Source: G963664225 sp964538065
Lineage (GTDB): Bacteria > Verrucomicrobiota > Verrucomicrobiia > Limisphaerales > UBA1319
Length of the DNA stretch: 64,000 nucleotides
Assembly (NCBI GenBank): GCA_964538065.1
Contig: CAZIDG010000010.1
Coordinates: 10,168 to 74,167, forward strand
Direction of reading: 5' to 3'
The notes below the pieces were generated by a model, which was not told the origin of the DNA, ran no database searches, and saw only the letters and a list, made by a program, of their open reading frames with translations. Numbering within the stretch: the stretch's first letter is position 1; every line of letters begins with the position of its first letter. The position numbers and the translations under genes are program-made. Below, one piece after another: positions 26,389-35,673 of the stretch.

Positions 26389-28506
26389 ATGGCACGCTCA
26401 GGTTGGAGCAAGCTGCTTAGCTATGGTGATTTGTGGTTGGTGGGGGGCCTTTTTGGCACCGTCCTTCTGCTCATTCTACCGGTGTATCCGTTCCTGCTGG
26501 ATACCTTGCTGGCCATCAGTATCGCCCTCTCTTTGTTGATTTTGCTGGTCATCCTCTACGTCAAGGATCCATCTGATTTTACAGGTTTCCCGACCTTGCT
26601 CCTCTTCGTTACGTTGTACCGGCTGGCATTAAACGTGTCTTCGACTCGGTTGATTTTGCTGGATGGCTATGCAGGTCACCTCATTGAGGCGTTTGGAAAT
26701 TTCGTGGTGCGAGGCAATTACGTGGTTGGGTTGGTTGTCTTTCTCATCCTGGTCCTGATCAATTTCGTGGTCATCACCAAGGGTGCTGGACGCATCGCCG
26801 AAGTCGCCGCCCGCTTTACTTTGGATGCCATGCCAGGCAAGCAGATGGCCATTGACGCCGAATTGAATGCGGGGCTGATCAATGAAACCGAGGCCAGGGC
26901 TCGCCGCCGGGGCATTGAACAGGAGGCCGATTTCTATGGTGCCATGGATGGTGCGAGCAAGTTCGTCCGTGGCGATGCCATCGCCGCCATTCTCATTACT
27001 GTGGTCAACATTCTGGGCGGTTTTGCCATCGGGATTGTCCAGAAGGGCATGTCGATGACCGAGGCTGCACAACGGTTCACCCTGTTGTCCATCGGTGATG
27101 GTTTGGTGTCGCAAATACCTGCTCTGATCACCTCCGTGGCAGCCGGTGTCCTTGTGACCCGCGCCGCATCCAAGAACGATCTGGGTCAGGAGTTGAGCAA
27201 ACAATTATTGCTCTATCCGAGAGCCATGATGGTGTTGACCGGCATGCTCGGTCTCCTGGCGCTGGTGCCGGGGTTGCCCACGCTTCCATTTTTATTCCTC
27301 GCGGTGGTGGCCGGGGGATTGTCCTATGTTTTGCATAAAGGCGGGTTGGGCCCCATGGCGGGGGACGCGACACCCGCTGTTGCAGGCTCCACTGGAGGTG
27401 AAGCGCGGGGAACCGCTCCCGCCGCAGGTGCAGCCGGTGCCACTCCGGCCCATGCACCAGAAAAACTGGAATCGTTGTTGCCGTTGGATCCCTTGCAGAT
27501 CGAGTTGGGGTATGGTCTGGTCAGCCTCGCAGACGCCCGAAAGGGCGGGGATCTTCTGGAGCGTGTGACCGGGGTGCGTCGTAATTTTGCCCAGGAGATG
27601 GGCGTGGTGGTGCCCCCGATTCGTCTGCGCGACAATCTGCAACTGGCCGCGCATGAGTACCGCTTCCTGATCAAGGGGAATGAAGTGGCAAAGGGGGATG
27701 TCATGCCTGGCTACTGGCTGGCCATGAATGCCACCAACAGCAAGACCACCCTCAAAGGTATCCCCACCGTCGAGCCTGTCTTCCAGTTGCCGGCTACATG
27801 GATCACAGATGTCGAACGCAAGAACGCAGAGATCAATGGCTTCACGGTTGTTGACGCCTCATCCGTCATGGTGACCCATCTTACAGAAACGGTTAAACGT
27901 CACTGCCATGAGATCCTAAGCCGGCAGGATGTCCAGGTTTTGCTGGATAATTTGAAGCAAACCCATCCTGCAGTGGTGAATGAGCTGATTCCGGCTCAGT
28001 TAAATGTGGGGCAGGTGCAGCGCGTTCTGCAAAATCTTCTGGCTGAGGGCATATCGATTCGAAACCTGGCGGGGATTTTGGAGAAGGTCAGCGATTATGC
28101 TGCCTTTACCAAGAACCCGGATGAATTGTCCGAGCATGCCCGGCGTGCTCTGGGCCCGCAATTGATCAAGCCTTATCAGGTGGACGATGGCGGGGTGAGG
28201 GCCATCACATTGGATCCGCGGTTGGAGCAGCAGATTGCCCAGGGTGTTCGGCAATCCGCCACGGAGGTCACCTTGAATATGGAACCCAAACTGGCCAAAT
28301 ATATTGTGGATTCGCTCTCGCGCAATATCCAGCAAATGCTCACCGCAGGCTACCCCCCGCTGGTGCTCTGTGCGCCACAAATCCGGCTGGCTTTCCGACG
28401 CTTCTTTGAAAGTACGTTTACCGAACTGGGTGTGCTTTCCTATGCAGAGATCCCCCCGCGCATCCAGATACACAACTCAGCAACCGTTGCATTTCCTTCG
28501 AATTGA
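26389..28506 (+). CDS. flhA: flagellar export protein FlhA
   Basis: 705 aa, the usual length. Eight membrane helices lie in the first about 330 residues. The FHIPEP-family signature FPTLLLFVTLYRLALNVSSTRLILL and TKGAGRIAEVAARFTLDAMPGKQMAIDAELNAGLI are intact. An Ala/Gly/Pro linker (about 325-355) leads to the cytoplasmic ring domain that docks chaperone-substrate complexes. It follows flhB after a 122-bp spacer that contains a weak hairpin, and precedes flhF by 19 bp. Confidence 0.97.
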   Translation: MARSGWSKLLSYGDLWLVGGLFGTVLLLILPVYPFLLDTLLAISIALSLLILLVILYVKDPSDFTGFPTLLLFVTLYRLALNVSSTRLILLDGYAGHLIEAFGNFVVRGNYVVGLVVFLILVLINFVVITKGAGRIAEVAARFTLDAMPGKQMAIDAELNAGLINETEARARRRGIEQEADFYGAMDGASKFVRGDAIAAILITVVNILGGFAIGIVQKGMSMTEAAQRFTLLSIGDGLVSQIPALITSVAAGVLVTRAASKNDLGQELSKQLLLYPRAMMVLTGMLGLLALVPGLPTLPFLFLAVVAGGLSYVLHKGGLGPMAGDATPAVAGSTGGEARGTAPAAGAAGATPAHAPEKLESLLPLDPLQIELGYGLVSLADARKGGDLLERVTGVRRNFAQEMGVVVPPIRLRDNLQLAAHEYRFLIKGNEVAKGDVMPGYWLAMNATNSKTTLKGIPTVEPVFQLPATWITDVERKNAEINGFTVVDASSVMVTHLTETVKRHCHEILSRQDVQVLLDNLKQTHPAVVNELIPAQLNVGQVQRVLQNLLAEGISIRNLAGILEKVSDYAAFTKNPDELSEHARRALGPQLIKPYQVDDGGVRAITLDPRLEQQIAQGVRQSATEVTLNMEPKLAKYIVDSLSRNIQQMLTAGYPPLVLCAPQIRLAFRRFFESTFTELGVLSYAEIPPRIQIHNSATVAFPSN

Positions 28507-28525
28507 GCACGCCTGAACCTGCACC

Positions 28526-29761
28526 ATGAAAGTTGTTCCTTTTATTGCTGAATCGGCTGCTGACGCTGTGGCGCAAATCCGGGCCCAGCTGGGGCCCAAT
28601 GCGGTCGTACTGCATGTGCGTCAGTTGCCCGCAAACGGCCTCTCACGGATGTGGCAAAAGCCTCGTATCGAGGTGCTTGCCTGCGTTCCTGATGAACAGG
28701 CACAAGGAAAGGAAGTTGATCCCCAGCCGGAAGCGCCCACGGCTGTGACGCCCGCACCTGCAGGGATGCCATCCGATGCCCTGTCTTCGCTGGACTTTGA
28801 ACCCCCTGTCCAAACCCTCACTGAGAACATCACCACGGCGCCACCGCGTCCTCATTACGCCCTGCAAAGCAAGTATCAGGCTGCGTCTGCTATAGCCGAA
28901 GCTGTTGCACCTGCAGTGGCCGAGATGCATGCCTTGGAACCTGGAACTGTGGCTGCGCCGGTTCAGGAGCCTGTCCAACCTTCTTTTGAGCCTGCCCCGC
29001 ATGTGGTGTGGCGTTCTGTGCAGACCATGGAGAACATGGGTGTCCTGCCCTATTGCGCCCGTAAAGTGGTTGACCAGATGCAACGGCGTTTCGGCCCCAT
29101 TCCGCCTGATTTGTTTTCCGATGAAATGCACATGCTGCGAGCCACCTTGCGCCAATTGTGGCCGTCTCCATCAGCAGGGGGCGAATCGCGTGGGATCAGC
29201 AGGGCGCAGTATTTCATCGGCGCACCGGGATCGGGCAAAACCACGTGTCTCTGTAAAATGCTTGCACGGGAAGTGCTTATAAATAGCCGCAGTGCACGTG
29301 TCTGGAGACTCAATGGGCGCACGCCCAACACCGCGGAAACCCTGGGCGTGTATTGCGATATTCTCGGAGTTCCCCTCGAACGGACCATGTCCGAGGAAGC
29401 CGCCGATGGGGGGGAGGATTGGTTGTTTTTTGACCTTCCGGGAGTGGATTGGCTGGATAACTCTGCCGTGGAGGATTTGGAGCGGCAGCTCAAAACCCTG
29501 CCACAGGGTGATGTGCATCTGGTGCTGAATGCAGCGTATGATGTTACAATCCTGCTCTCTCAGATTCGCGCATTTGGATCCCTGCCGATACATAGTCTGG
29601 TTTTCACCCACCTGGATGAGGAAAACCGGTGGGGCAAGCTCTGGAATTTTGTGCTCGGTACCAAACATACCGTGAAGTACCTGAGCGCTGGGCAAAATGT
29701 TCCTGGTGATCTTTTCGATGCCTCAGCAGACAGACTGTTGTCAAAGCAGTTTGTCCAATAA
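28526..29761 (+). CDS. flhF: divergent FlhF-like SRP-family GTPase
   Basis: 411 aa. The N-terminus (KVVPFIAESAADAVAQIRAQLGPNAVVLHVRQ) is typical of FlhF, followed by a Pro/Ala-rich linker and an NG-type domain with P-loop GAPGSGKTTCLCKMLA. The remaining G motifs are altered: DTAG-like G3 reads DLPG, TKLD-like G4 reads THLD, and the DTxR element is not recognisable. FlhF places the flagellum at the pole and works with FlhG. The position between flhA and the fliA operon supports the name. GTP binding may be weakened or lost. Confidence 0.85.
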   Translation: MKVVPFIAESAADAVAQIRAQLGPNAVVLHVRQLPANGLSRMWQKPRIEVLACVPDEQAQGKEVDPQPEAPTAVTPAPAGMPSDALSSLDFEPPVQTLTENITTAPPRPHYALQSKYQAASAIAEAVAPAVAEMHALEPGTVAAPVQEPVQPSFEPAPHVVWRSVQTMENMGVLPYCARKVVDQMQRRFGPIPPDLFSDEMHMLRATLRQLWPSPSAGGESRGISRAQYFIGAPGSGKTTCLCKMLAREVLINSRSARVWRLNGRTPNTAETLGVYCDILGVPLERTMSEEAADGGEDWLFFDLPGVDWLDNSAVEDLERQLKTLPQGDVHLVLNAAYDVTILLSQIRAFGSLPIHSLVFTHLDEENRWGKLWNFVLGTKHTVKYLSAGQNVPGDLFDASADRLLSKQFVQ

Positions 29762-29798
29762 CGAGACAAAAAACGATGATTTTACCGCGTTTATTCGG

Positions 29799-29814
29799 TG
29801 GCAAAGGTTCTGCT
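29799..29814 (+). promoter_or_regulatory. sigma-54 promoter upstream of the fliA-motAB operon
   Basis: TGGCA followed by seven bases and TGCT keeps the exact -24/-12 spacing, with mismatches only at less conserved positions. The transcript would start near 29826, 13 bases before the next gene. It would place fliA under sigma-54 control. Confidence 0.6.
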
Positions 29815-29838
29815 TAGGCTCTTGATACTCTGGCTTGT

Positions 29839-30084
29839 ATGAAGTCGCTAATGATACTGGGTGGTCTGTTGGGGGTGGTGATTGGAATGTCATGTGGAGT
29901 GGCACAGGATGTGAGTTGGCCGGTAATCCTGTGGCGTTCCAGCCTGTCGGCATTCCTGGGGGGACTGCTCTTTCGATGGTGGGGACGCATCTGTATGCAA
30001 GGGTTGGAACAAGCCCATGCGGAACGGATGGCGTTGGCGGCCAAGCTGGAGGCGCAAAAAGCTCAATCCCGAGATAAATCATGA
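29839..30084 (+). CDS. small membrane protein before fliA
   Basis: 81 aa. Two hydrophobic stretches (residues 4-22 and 31-46) are followed by a charged helical tail (LEQAHAERMALAAKLEAQKAQ). No family recognised. Its stop overlaps the fliA start by four bases, so it is translated with the sigma factor. It sits where flhG is commonly found, but has no P-loop and is not FlhG. Confidence 0.7.
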   Translation: MKSLMILGGLLGVVIGMSCGVAQDVSWPVILWRSSLSAFLGGLLFRWWGRICMQGLEQAHAERMALAAKLEAQKAQSRDKS

Positions 30085-30902
30085 GCGCAAATGTGTCTGC
30101 CTGTCTGGAGAACGAAACGGTTCAAAAAGAATCGCATCCTGGCCAAAAGGAGCTGCGTAATCGCTATCAACAGATGCCACCCGGCAGCCCTGCGGAAAGC
30201 GAGTTTGTTCAACAAAACCTGCATTTGGTCAAAACGATCGTGGGCCGAATTGCAGTGACACTGCCCCCGCACGTGCCCATTGATGATTTGTATAGTGCCG
30301 GGCTCGTGGGCCTGCTCAATGCGGTGCGAAATTATAATCCCGAAGTGGGATCATCCTTTGAGACCTATGCGCGACTGCGCATCCGCGGAGCCATCTTTGA
30401 TGAGTTGCGGCGTCTGGATTGGGTGCCCCGCTCCGTGCATAACAAGGCCCGCCGTGTGCAGGCCGTCATGCGGGAGTTGGAGCAAAAATCCGGGCGTGTT
30501 CCCACCGAAGAGGAGATGGCCCGGGGGTTGGCCATTTCCCTGGCGGAGTATCAACAATTGCTGGACGAGATCCGGCCCGCTGCGTTCGTGTGCCTTGATT
30601 CGGCGCAGAATCCTGACAGCGAGGATGGCCCCAGCCAGTACGAAAACATACCGGACCAAAACCAGGAAGATCCGGTGAGTGGCGCATCGCGTCGAGAGAT
30701 GACGCGGCTGATTGCCGAGCGGCTGGAACAACTGCCGGAAATGCAGCGTAAAGTGCTGGCGCTCTATTACTTTGAAGGCTTGCGTCTCAGGGAAATCGCG
30801 GAAGCCTATAATTTAACCGAATCGCGAATATGCCAGGTTCATGCTCAGGCGATCATGGCTATTCGTTCCTACTTGAAGAAATACGACACCGTATCGGTTT
30901 AG
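30081..30902 (+). CDS. fliA: flagellar RNA polymerase sigma-28 factor FliA
   Basis: 273 aa. Sigma region 2 reads VPIDDLYSAGLVGLLNAVRNYNPEVGSSFETYARLRIRGAIFDELRRLDWVPRSV, region 3 RVPTEEEMARGLAISLAEYQQLLDEI, and region 4 LEQLPEMQRKVLALYYFEGLRLREIAEAYNLTESRICQVHAQAI. The match to FliA/WhiG is complete. A consensus sigma-28 promoter is present at 47164 upstream of flagellin 2, an obvious target. No anti-sigma flgM gene is in the window. Confidence 0.96.
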   Translation: MSANVSACLENETVQKESHPGQKELRNRYQQMPPGSPAESEFVQQNLHLVKTIVGRIAVTLPPHVPIDDLYSAGLVGLLNAVRNYNPEVGSSFETYARLRIRGAIFDELRRLDWVPRSVHNKARRVQAVMRELEQKSGRVPTEEEMARGLAISLAEYQQLLDEIRPAAFVCLDSAQNPDSEDGPSQYENIPDQNQEDPVSGASRREMTRLIAERLEQLPEMQRKVLALYYFEGLRLREIAEAYNLTESRICQVHAQAIMAIRSYLKKYDTVSV

Positions 30903-30923
30903 TGCCGCGGGGATGACTGTCAC

Positions 30924-31793
30924 ATGATCATACTTATCGGATCCATAATTGTATTGGGAGCGGTCGTGGGTGGCTTTATACTGGAGGGAGGGGCTATAAA
31001 AACCCTGAACCAGCCTGCGGAATTCATCATCATCGCAGGGGCTGCGCTGGGGGCGTTGGTGATCATGTCACCCAAAAAAGTCCTCATGGACATCATCAAG
31101 AAACTGATCGAGGCGCTCAAGGGTACTCCTTATGATAGAACGGCTTACGAGGAATTACTGAAGGCGCTCTATGAATTGTTTCTCCTGGGGCGTCGCAACG
31201 GCATGATCGCCCTGGAAGAGCATGTGATGAATCCGCAATCCAGCAGCATCTTCACCAAATACCCCACGTTCATTAACAACCACCATGCCGTCGAGTTTCT
31301 CTGCAACGGTCTTCGACCGATCATTGATGGCAAGATTAAACCCGACCAGCTCAAGCTCCTGATGGACGTCGAGCTGGAGGCGATGGAAAACGAGCATCAT
31401 GCCCCGGTGAACGTGTTAACGAAGGCGGCGGACTCCATGCCAGGTTTTGGTATTGTGGCGGCGGTGATGGGCATCGTGATCACCATGGGTGCCATTGCGG
31501 GACCGGTGGAGCAGATTGGGCACAAGGTGGGCGCCGCTCTTGTGGGCACCTTCCTGGGCATCTTTCTTTCGTACGGGTTCATGAACCCTCTGGCGGTTAA
31601 CATCGAGTTTGTGAATGCGTCTGAAATGGCTTACACGCAGTGCATTGCGGCCTCGGTGGTCGGTTTCGCCAGCGGTATGGCCCCGATCATGGCTGTGGAA
31701 GTCGCACGACGCGGTCTGAGTACGGACGTGCGTCCTTCGGCTGAAGAGCTGGAAGTCATGCTGAAAGCCATCACAGTGGTTCCCAAGAAATAG
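30924..31793 (+). CDS. motA: flagellar stator protein MotA
   Basis: 289 aa with four membrane helices. Landmarks include LNQPAEFIIIAGAALGALVI, KAADSMPGFGIVAAVMGIVITMGAI and GAALVGTFLGIFLSYGFMNPLA, plus the cytoplasmic loop (about 60-165) that contacts FliG. The GPVEQIGHKVG segment and length indicate the E. coli-like, proton-type MotA class. It lies 21 bp behind fliA. Confidence 0.95.
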   Translation: MIILIGSIIVLGAVVGGFILEGGAIKTLNQPAEFIIIAGAALGALVIMSPKKVLMDIIKKLIEALKGTPYDRTAYEELLKALYELFLLGRRNGMIALEEHVMNPQSSSIFTKYPTFINNHHAVEFLCNGLRPIIDGKIKPDQLKLLMDVELEAMENEHHAPVNVLTKAADSMPGFGIVAAVMGIVITMGAIAGPVEQIGHKVGAALVGTFLGIFLSYGFMNPLAVNIEFVNASEMAYTQCIAASVVGFASGMAPIMAVEVARRGLSTDVRPSAEELEVMLKAITVVPKK

Positions 31794-31798
31794 GTATC

Positions 31799-32530
31799 AT
31801 GGCAAAAAAGCACGGGCATCATGGTGGCGCATGGAAGGTGGCCTACGCGGATTTTGTGACGGCCATGATGGCCCTGTTTTTGGTGTTGTGGTTGGTGTCT
31901 CAAGACCAAAAAATCAAGGAAGCTGTCGAACGGGCCTTTCGAAATCCCTTTGCCTCCGTCACCAAGGAATCCACAGGCATCATTCCCAACAAGGACTATC
32001 AGGCTGTCAGTTCGCGCCAGGGCAATTTTGATTCCGCCTCGGTGGTCGAACTGAACATGCTTCGCCGGCTGAATGACATGCTCAAGACCAGCCTGGAGGC
32101 GGGAGAAAACGAGTCCAATCAGTCCATCAAGCTCGAACTCACGCCTGAGGGGTTGAAGATCAACGTCTTCGACAGGTCGCGCAAGCCCATTTTCGAACCC
32201 GATTCCACGGTGTTCACTGAATATGGCGGTTGGGTCTTCGATACGCTGGCCTGGGAAATCTCTCGTTTCTCCCATTTCAATATTGAGCTCGAAGGCCATA
32301 CCGAGCAGGGGCACCGGTTTTCCAAGTCAGATTATGGTGCGTGGGAGTTGTCCGCAGATCGTGGGAACGCGGCACGTCGCAGACTCCTTACGCATGGGGT
32401 GAAGGATGCCCAGATCCGCAAGGTGGCCGGCTATGCGGATACACAACCCATGCCCAACGTGCCACCCGAAGACGAATCGAACAATCGTGTGACCGTCATG
32501 TTGCGTCTCACAACTTCCAAGAGTGCTTGA
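31799..32530 (+). CDS. motB: flagellar stator protein MotB
   Basis: 243 aa. A single helix includes the proton-carrying aspartate (Asp18 in YADFVTAMMALFLVLWL), and an OmpA-like peptidoglycan-binding domain follows (FNIELEGHTEQGHRF...ELSADRGNAARRRLLTHGVKDAQIRKVAGYADTQPM...NNRVTVML). It is 5 bp from motA. Confidence 0.96.
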   Translation: MAKKHGHHGGAWKVAYADFVTAMMALFLVLWLVSQDQKIKEAVERAFRNPFASVTKESTGIIPNKDYQAVSSRQGNFDSASVVELNMLRRLNDMLKTSLEAGENESNQSIKLELTPEGLKINVFDRSRKPIFEPDSTVFTEYGGWVFDTLAWEISRFSHFNIELEGHTEQGHRFSKSDYGAWELSADRGNAARRRLLTHGVKDAQIRKVAGYADTQPMPNVPPEDESNNRVTVMLRLTTSKSA

Positions 32531-32537
32531 AATCATT

Positions 32538-32840
32538 ATGGCAGCGAATTTTGTGCCTTTTGGCAATACCCCCCCACCAACCAACGACGCCGCAGCGAAC
32601 GAACCGTTGAAGTGGAAGGTTGTATCCAGCGCGAATGCCAAACCCCTGGTCGATGCGGAGGCATTGCCATCTGCAACGCCTGGTCCCCGGCCCACAATCC
32701 CTCATTTTGCTCCCAAGGGCGGCAGCCCCGCCTGCACCAACACACCCAAGGTGACCCTTCAAAAAGAGGGCGATAAAGTGACGCAAATCCGCATCCAATG
32801 CACTTGCGGCCAGGTGATTGAACTGGCCTGCCAGTACTGA
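32538..32840 (+). CDS. small CxC-motif protein at the end of the motAB operon
   Basis: 100 aa from MAANFVPFGNTPP; the ATG at 32538 is 7 bp behind motB. The first 70 residues are Pro/Ala/Asn-rich and probably disordered. The last 30 form a beta-like segment, KVTLQKEGDKVTQIRIQCTCGQVIELACQY, with a CTCG pair and a third cysteine that could bind metal. No named family recognised. Operon position suggests a motility-linked role. Confidence 0.65.
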   Translation: MAANFVPFGNTPPPTNDAAANEPLKWKVVSSANAKPLVDAEALPSATPGPRPTIPHFAPKGGSPACTNTPKVTLQKEGDKVTQIRIQCTCGQVIELACQY

Positions 32841-32959
32841 TTTTGCGGATAACTAGACCCCGTTCCCCCCATTCCCGACTTGGGGGTGGAAAAACAGTGT
32901 CCAAGCAGCATGCTTGACCTCAGGGAGGAAATCCTTCATTTTCCATACCTGTTTTGCAT

Positions 32960-34342
32960 ATGTCTCAGCCCGATAAGCTTGTCTCCGAATTACGCAGTCT
33001 TCTTGCCTCCGAGCAAGTGCTCACCAGCAAAGAGGACTTGATCCCCTATTCATTTGACGGCACGGCTGCCCTGAGCCAGATGCCTGCCTGCGTGGTCTTT
33101 CCGCGAAATGCCGCGCAGATTGCTTCCGTGCTCCAATGGGCCAACAGAACGGGCACTCCCATCGTCACTCGTGGTTCAGGGACGGGGTTGAGTGGCGGCA
33201 GCATTCCCGTGCCCAATAGTGTGGTCCTGTGCACCGTCAAAATGGACCAGGTACTGGAATTGGATCGGCGTAATCTGACCATGACGGTTGAATGCGGTGC
33301 GACCACCCAGACGGTGGCTGATGCAGCCGCAACGGCGAATTTGTTCTATCCCCCCGATCCGGGATCCATGAAGACAAGCACCATCGGTGGGAATGTTGCG
33401 GAAAACAGCGGTGGCCTCCGCGGCCTCAAATATGGGGTGACGCGCAACTACGTCATGGGCATGGAGGTGGTCCTGCCCCAGGGCGAGATCATGTGGATGG
33501 GCAACAAGTGCGTCAAAGACGTGGCCGGATTCTCCTTAAAGGATTTGTTTGTGGGGTCGGAAGGAACACTGGGGGTCATAACCAAGGTGCTCCTGAAATT
33601 GATACCCAAGCCGGCCACCAAGAAGACCATGCTGGCCACTTTCACGGAGATGGACAAGGCAGCCGAGACGATATCGGCCATCATTGAGGCTCAGATTATT
33701 CCGTGTACCCTGGAATTTCTGGACCGGACGACCATCAAATGTGTCGAGGATTATGCCCACATTGGCCTTCCTCTGGATTGTGATGCCATCGTGCTGATGG
33801 AAACCGATGGCCATCCGGCGGTTGTTGAGGAGGAGGCCAGCCGCATGGAGGCCATCTGCCGGGAGCATGGCTGTCGTGAGGTGCATGTCGCGCGCGATGA
33901 GCAGGAGGCCACTCAACTGGCCAGTGCGCGCCGGACCGCTTTTTCAGCCCTGGCGCGGATCGCTCCCACCACCATCCTGGAGGATGCCACGGTGCCCCGC
34001 AGCGAGTTGGGGCGCATGGTGCGTTTCATTCAGGCGATGGCCATTAATTACAACCTCAAGGTGGGCACCTTTGGCCACATGGGAGATGGGAACCTTCATC
34101 CCACCTTTTTAACCGATGAGCGGAATCACGAGGAAATGGCACGAGTCGAAAAGGCCATGAAGGAGATTTTTGACGAGGCGTTGCGTTTGGGAGGCACCAT
34201 CACCGGTGAACACGGAGTGGGGCTGGCCAAGAAATCCTTCCTGCCACAGGCGCTGGGCGACGCACAAATCCGGGTGATGCGCGAGCTTCGCAAAGCGTTG
34301 GATCCCAATCGGATTCTGAATCCGGGCAAGGTGATTGATTAG
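32960..34342 (+). CDS. glcD: glycolate oxidase subunit GlcD (FAD-linked)
   Basis: 460 aa from the ATG at 32960. The FAD-binding PCMH fold shows TRGSGTGLSGGSIPV, STIGGNVAENSGGLRGLKYGVTRNYV and GSEGTLGVITKVLLKL. The C-terminal domain has FGHMGDGNLHPTF and GTITGEHGVGLAKK. With glcF 2 bp downstream and no glcE, it fits the two-subunit (S)-2-hydroxyacid dehydrogenase type that oxidises glycolate or D-lactate and passes electrons to quinone. The exact substrate is not determined by sequence. Confidence 0.93.
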   Translation: MSQPDKLVSELRSLLASEQVLTSKEDLIPYSFDGTAALSQMPACVVFPRNAAQIASVLQWANRTGTPIVTRGSGTGLSGGSIPVPNSVVLCTVKMDQVLELDRRNLTMTVECGATTQTVADAAATANLFYPPDPGSMKTSTIGGNVAENSGGLRGLKYGVTRNYVMGMEVVLPQGEIMWMGNKCVKDVAGFSLKDLFVGSEGTLGVITKVLLKLIPKPATKKTMLATFTEMDKAAETISAIIEAQIIPCTLEFLDRTTIKCVEDYAHIGLPLDCDAIVLMETDGHPAVVEEEASRMEAICREHGCREVHVARDEQEATQLASARRTAFSALARIAPTTILEDATVPRSELGRMVRFIQAMAINYNLKVGTFGHMGDGNLHPTFLTDERNHEEMARVEKAMKEIFDEALRLGGTITGEHGVGLAKKSFLPQALGDAQIRVMRELRKALDPNRILNPGKVID

Positions 34343-34344
34343 TC

Positions 34345-35673
34345 ATGAGCAACGCCATGGCACGTCTGAAGGGGCTGGACTACAAGGTGGTGCAGCAATG
34401 CATGCATTGCGGCATGTGCCTGCCCACTTGTCCCACCTATACCGCAACCAAACTCGAGCGCAACAGCCCCCGGGGTCGCGTGGCACTGGCCCGGGCCATT
34501 GTGGATGGTCGTCTGGAGCTGACCAAGGCCTATGCGGAGGAGATGTATTTCTGTCTGGGCTGCCTGGCTTGCACCAGCGCCTGCCCTGCCGGGGTCAATT
34601 ACGCGGAGATATTTGAACATGCCCGTGCCGCTGCCGAGGAAAGTGGCGTGCTCAAGTCGCCCAAGCGCAACCTCATTCGATGGTTCACGGTGAAATGGCT
34701 GTTCATGGACTTGCGCCGTTTGCTTGCCGTTGGCCGGGTGATGAGGTGGTATCAGGCCCTGGGTCTGCAGTCCATGCTGCGCCAGAGTGGCATCCTCAAA
34801 TTCCTGCCCAAGCGTCTCAGGGAATTGGAGGCCATGACGCCCGATATTCCTCCGAGATTTTCCGCCCAGATGATTGCGCCGGTTACACCGGCTAATGGCG
34901 TCAAACGCTACCGGGTGGCCATGTTGACAGGGTGTGCCCAGGATTTGATTTTCAGCGAAATCAACCGCGACACGGTGGAAGTGCTGGCTCACAATGGATG
35001 CGAAGTGATTACGCCGGCTCACCAGGATTGCTGCGGATCCTTGCATGCCCACAACGGCGAATGGGGACTGGCTCAAAAGCTTGCCCGTCGCATGATTGAT
35101 CAATTCCCCCCAGATCAGTTCGATGCCATCATCAGCAATGCCGGCGGTTGTGGTTCACACCTGAAGCACTACAGCAAACTTCTGGAGCATGATCCCCTTT
35201 ATCGGGATCGCGCACGGCTGTGGGATCAACGGCTCAAGGATGTGCATGAATGGCTGGCACAGATTGGCATTGCGCCGGTCCCATCCCAATTTGCTGTGCC
35301 CCAAAAGGTTACTTATCATGAATCCTGCCACCTTGCGCATGGCCAAAAGGTGGTCAACCAGCCCCGCCAGGTGCTCAAATCCATTCCGGGATTGGAATTG
35401 GTGGAATTGTCGGAAAGCACCTGGTGTTGTGGCAGCGCAGGTATTTACAACCTCACGCAGCCTGAGATGGCGAATGTCTTGCTCGAGCGCAAGATGAAGA
35501 ATATTCGCGATACGGGTGCAACGGTGGTGGCCAATGGCAATTCCGGTTGCCTGCTGCAATTGATCAATGGCGCCAAGGAACGCAAGATGCCGGTGCGTGT
35601 GGCCCATCCCATGACTTTGCTTGCGGAGGCGTACCGACGGGCCGATGCAGCAAAGGCCTCAGGGACTCGTTAA
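34345..35673 (+). CDS. glcF: glycolate oxidase iron-sulfur subunit GlcF
   Basis: 442 aa. Two 4Fe-4S motifs lie near the N-terminus (CMHCGMCLPTCPTY and CLGCLACTSACPAGVNY), followed by two CCG domains (QDCCGSLHAHNG and STWCCGSAGIYN). It accepts electrons from GlcD. The last 15 bases overlap the end of the convergent coaB-like gene. Confidence 0.94.
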   Translation: MSNAMARLKGLDYKVVQQCMHCGMCLPTCPTYTATKLERNSPRGRVALARAIVDGRLELTKAYAEEMYFCLGCLACTSACPAGVNYAEIFEHARAAAEESGVLKSPKRNLIRWFTVKWLFMDLRRLLAVGRVMRWYQALGLQSMLRQSGILKFLPKRLRELEAMTPDIPPRFSAQMIAPVTPANGVKRYRVAMLTGCAQDLIFSEINRDTVEVLAHNGCEVITPAHQDCCGSLHAHNGEWGLAQKLARRMIDQFPPDQFDAIISNAGGCGSHLKHYSKLLEHDPLYRDRARLWDQRLKDVHEWLAQIGIAPVPSQFAVPQKVTYHESCHLAHGQKVVNQPRQVLKSIPGLELVELSESTWCCGSAGIYNLTQPEMANVLLERKMKNIRDTGATVVANGNSGCLLQLINGAKERKMPVRVAHPMTLLAEAYRRADAAKASGTR

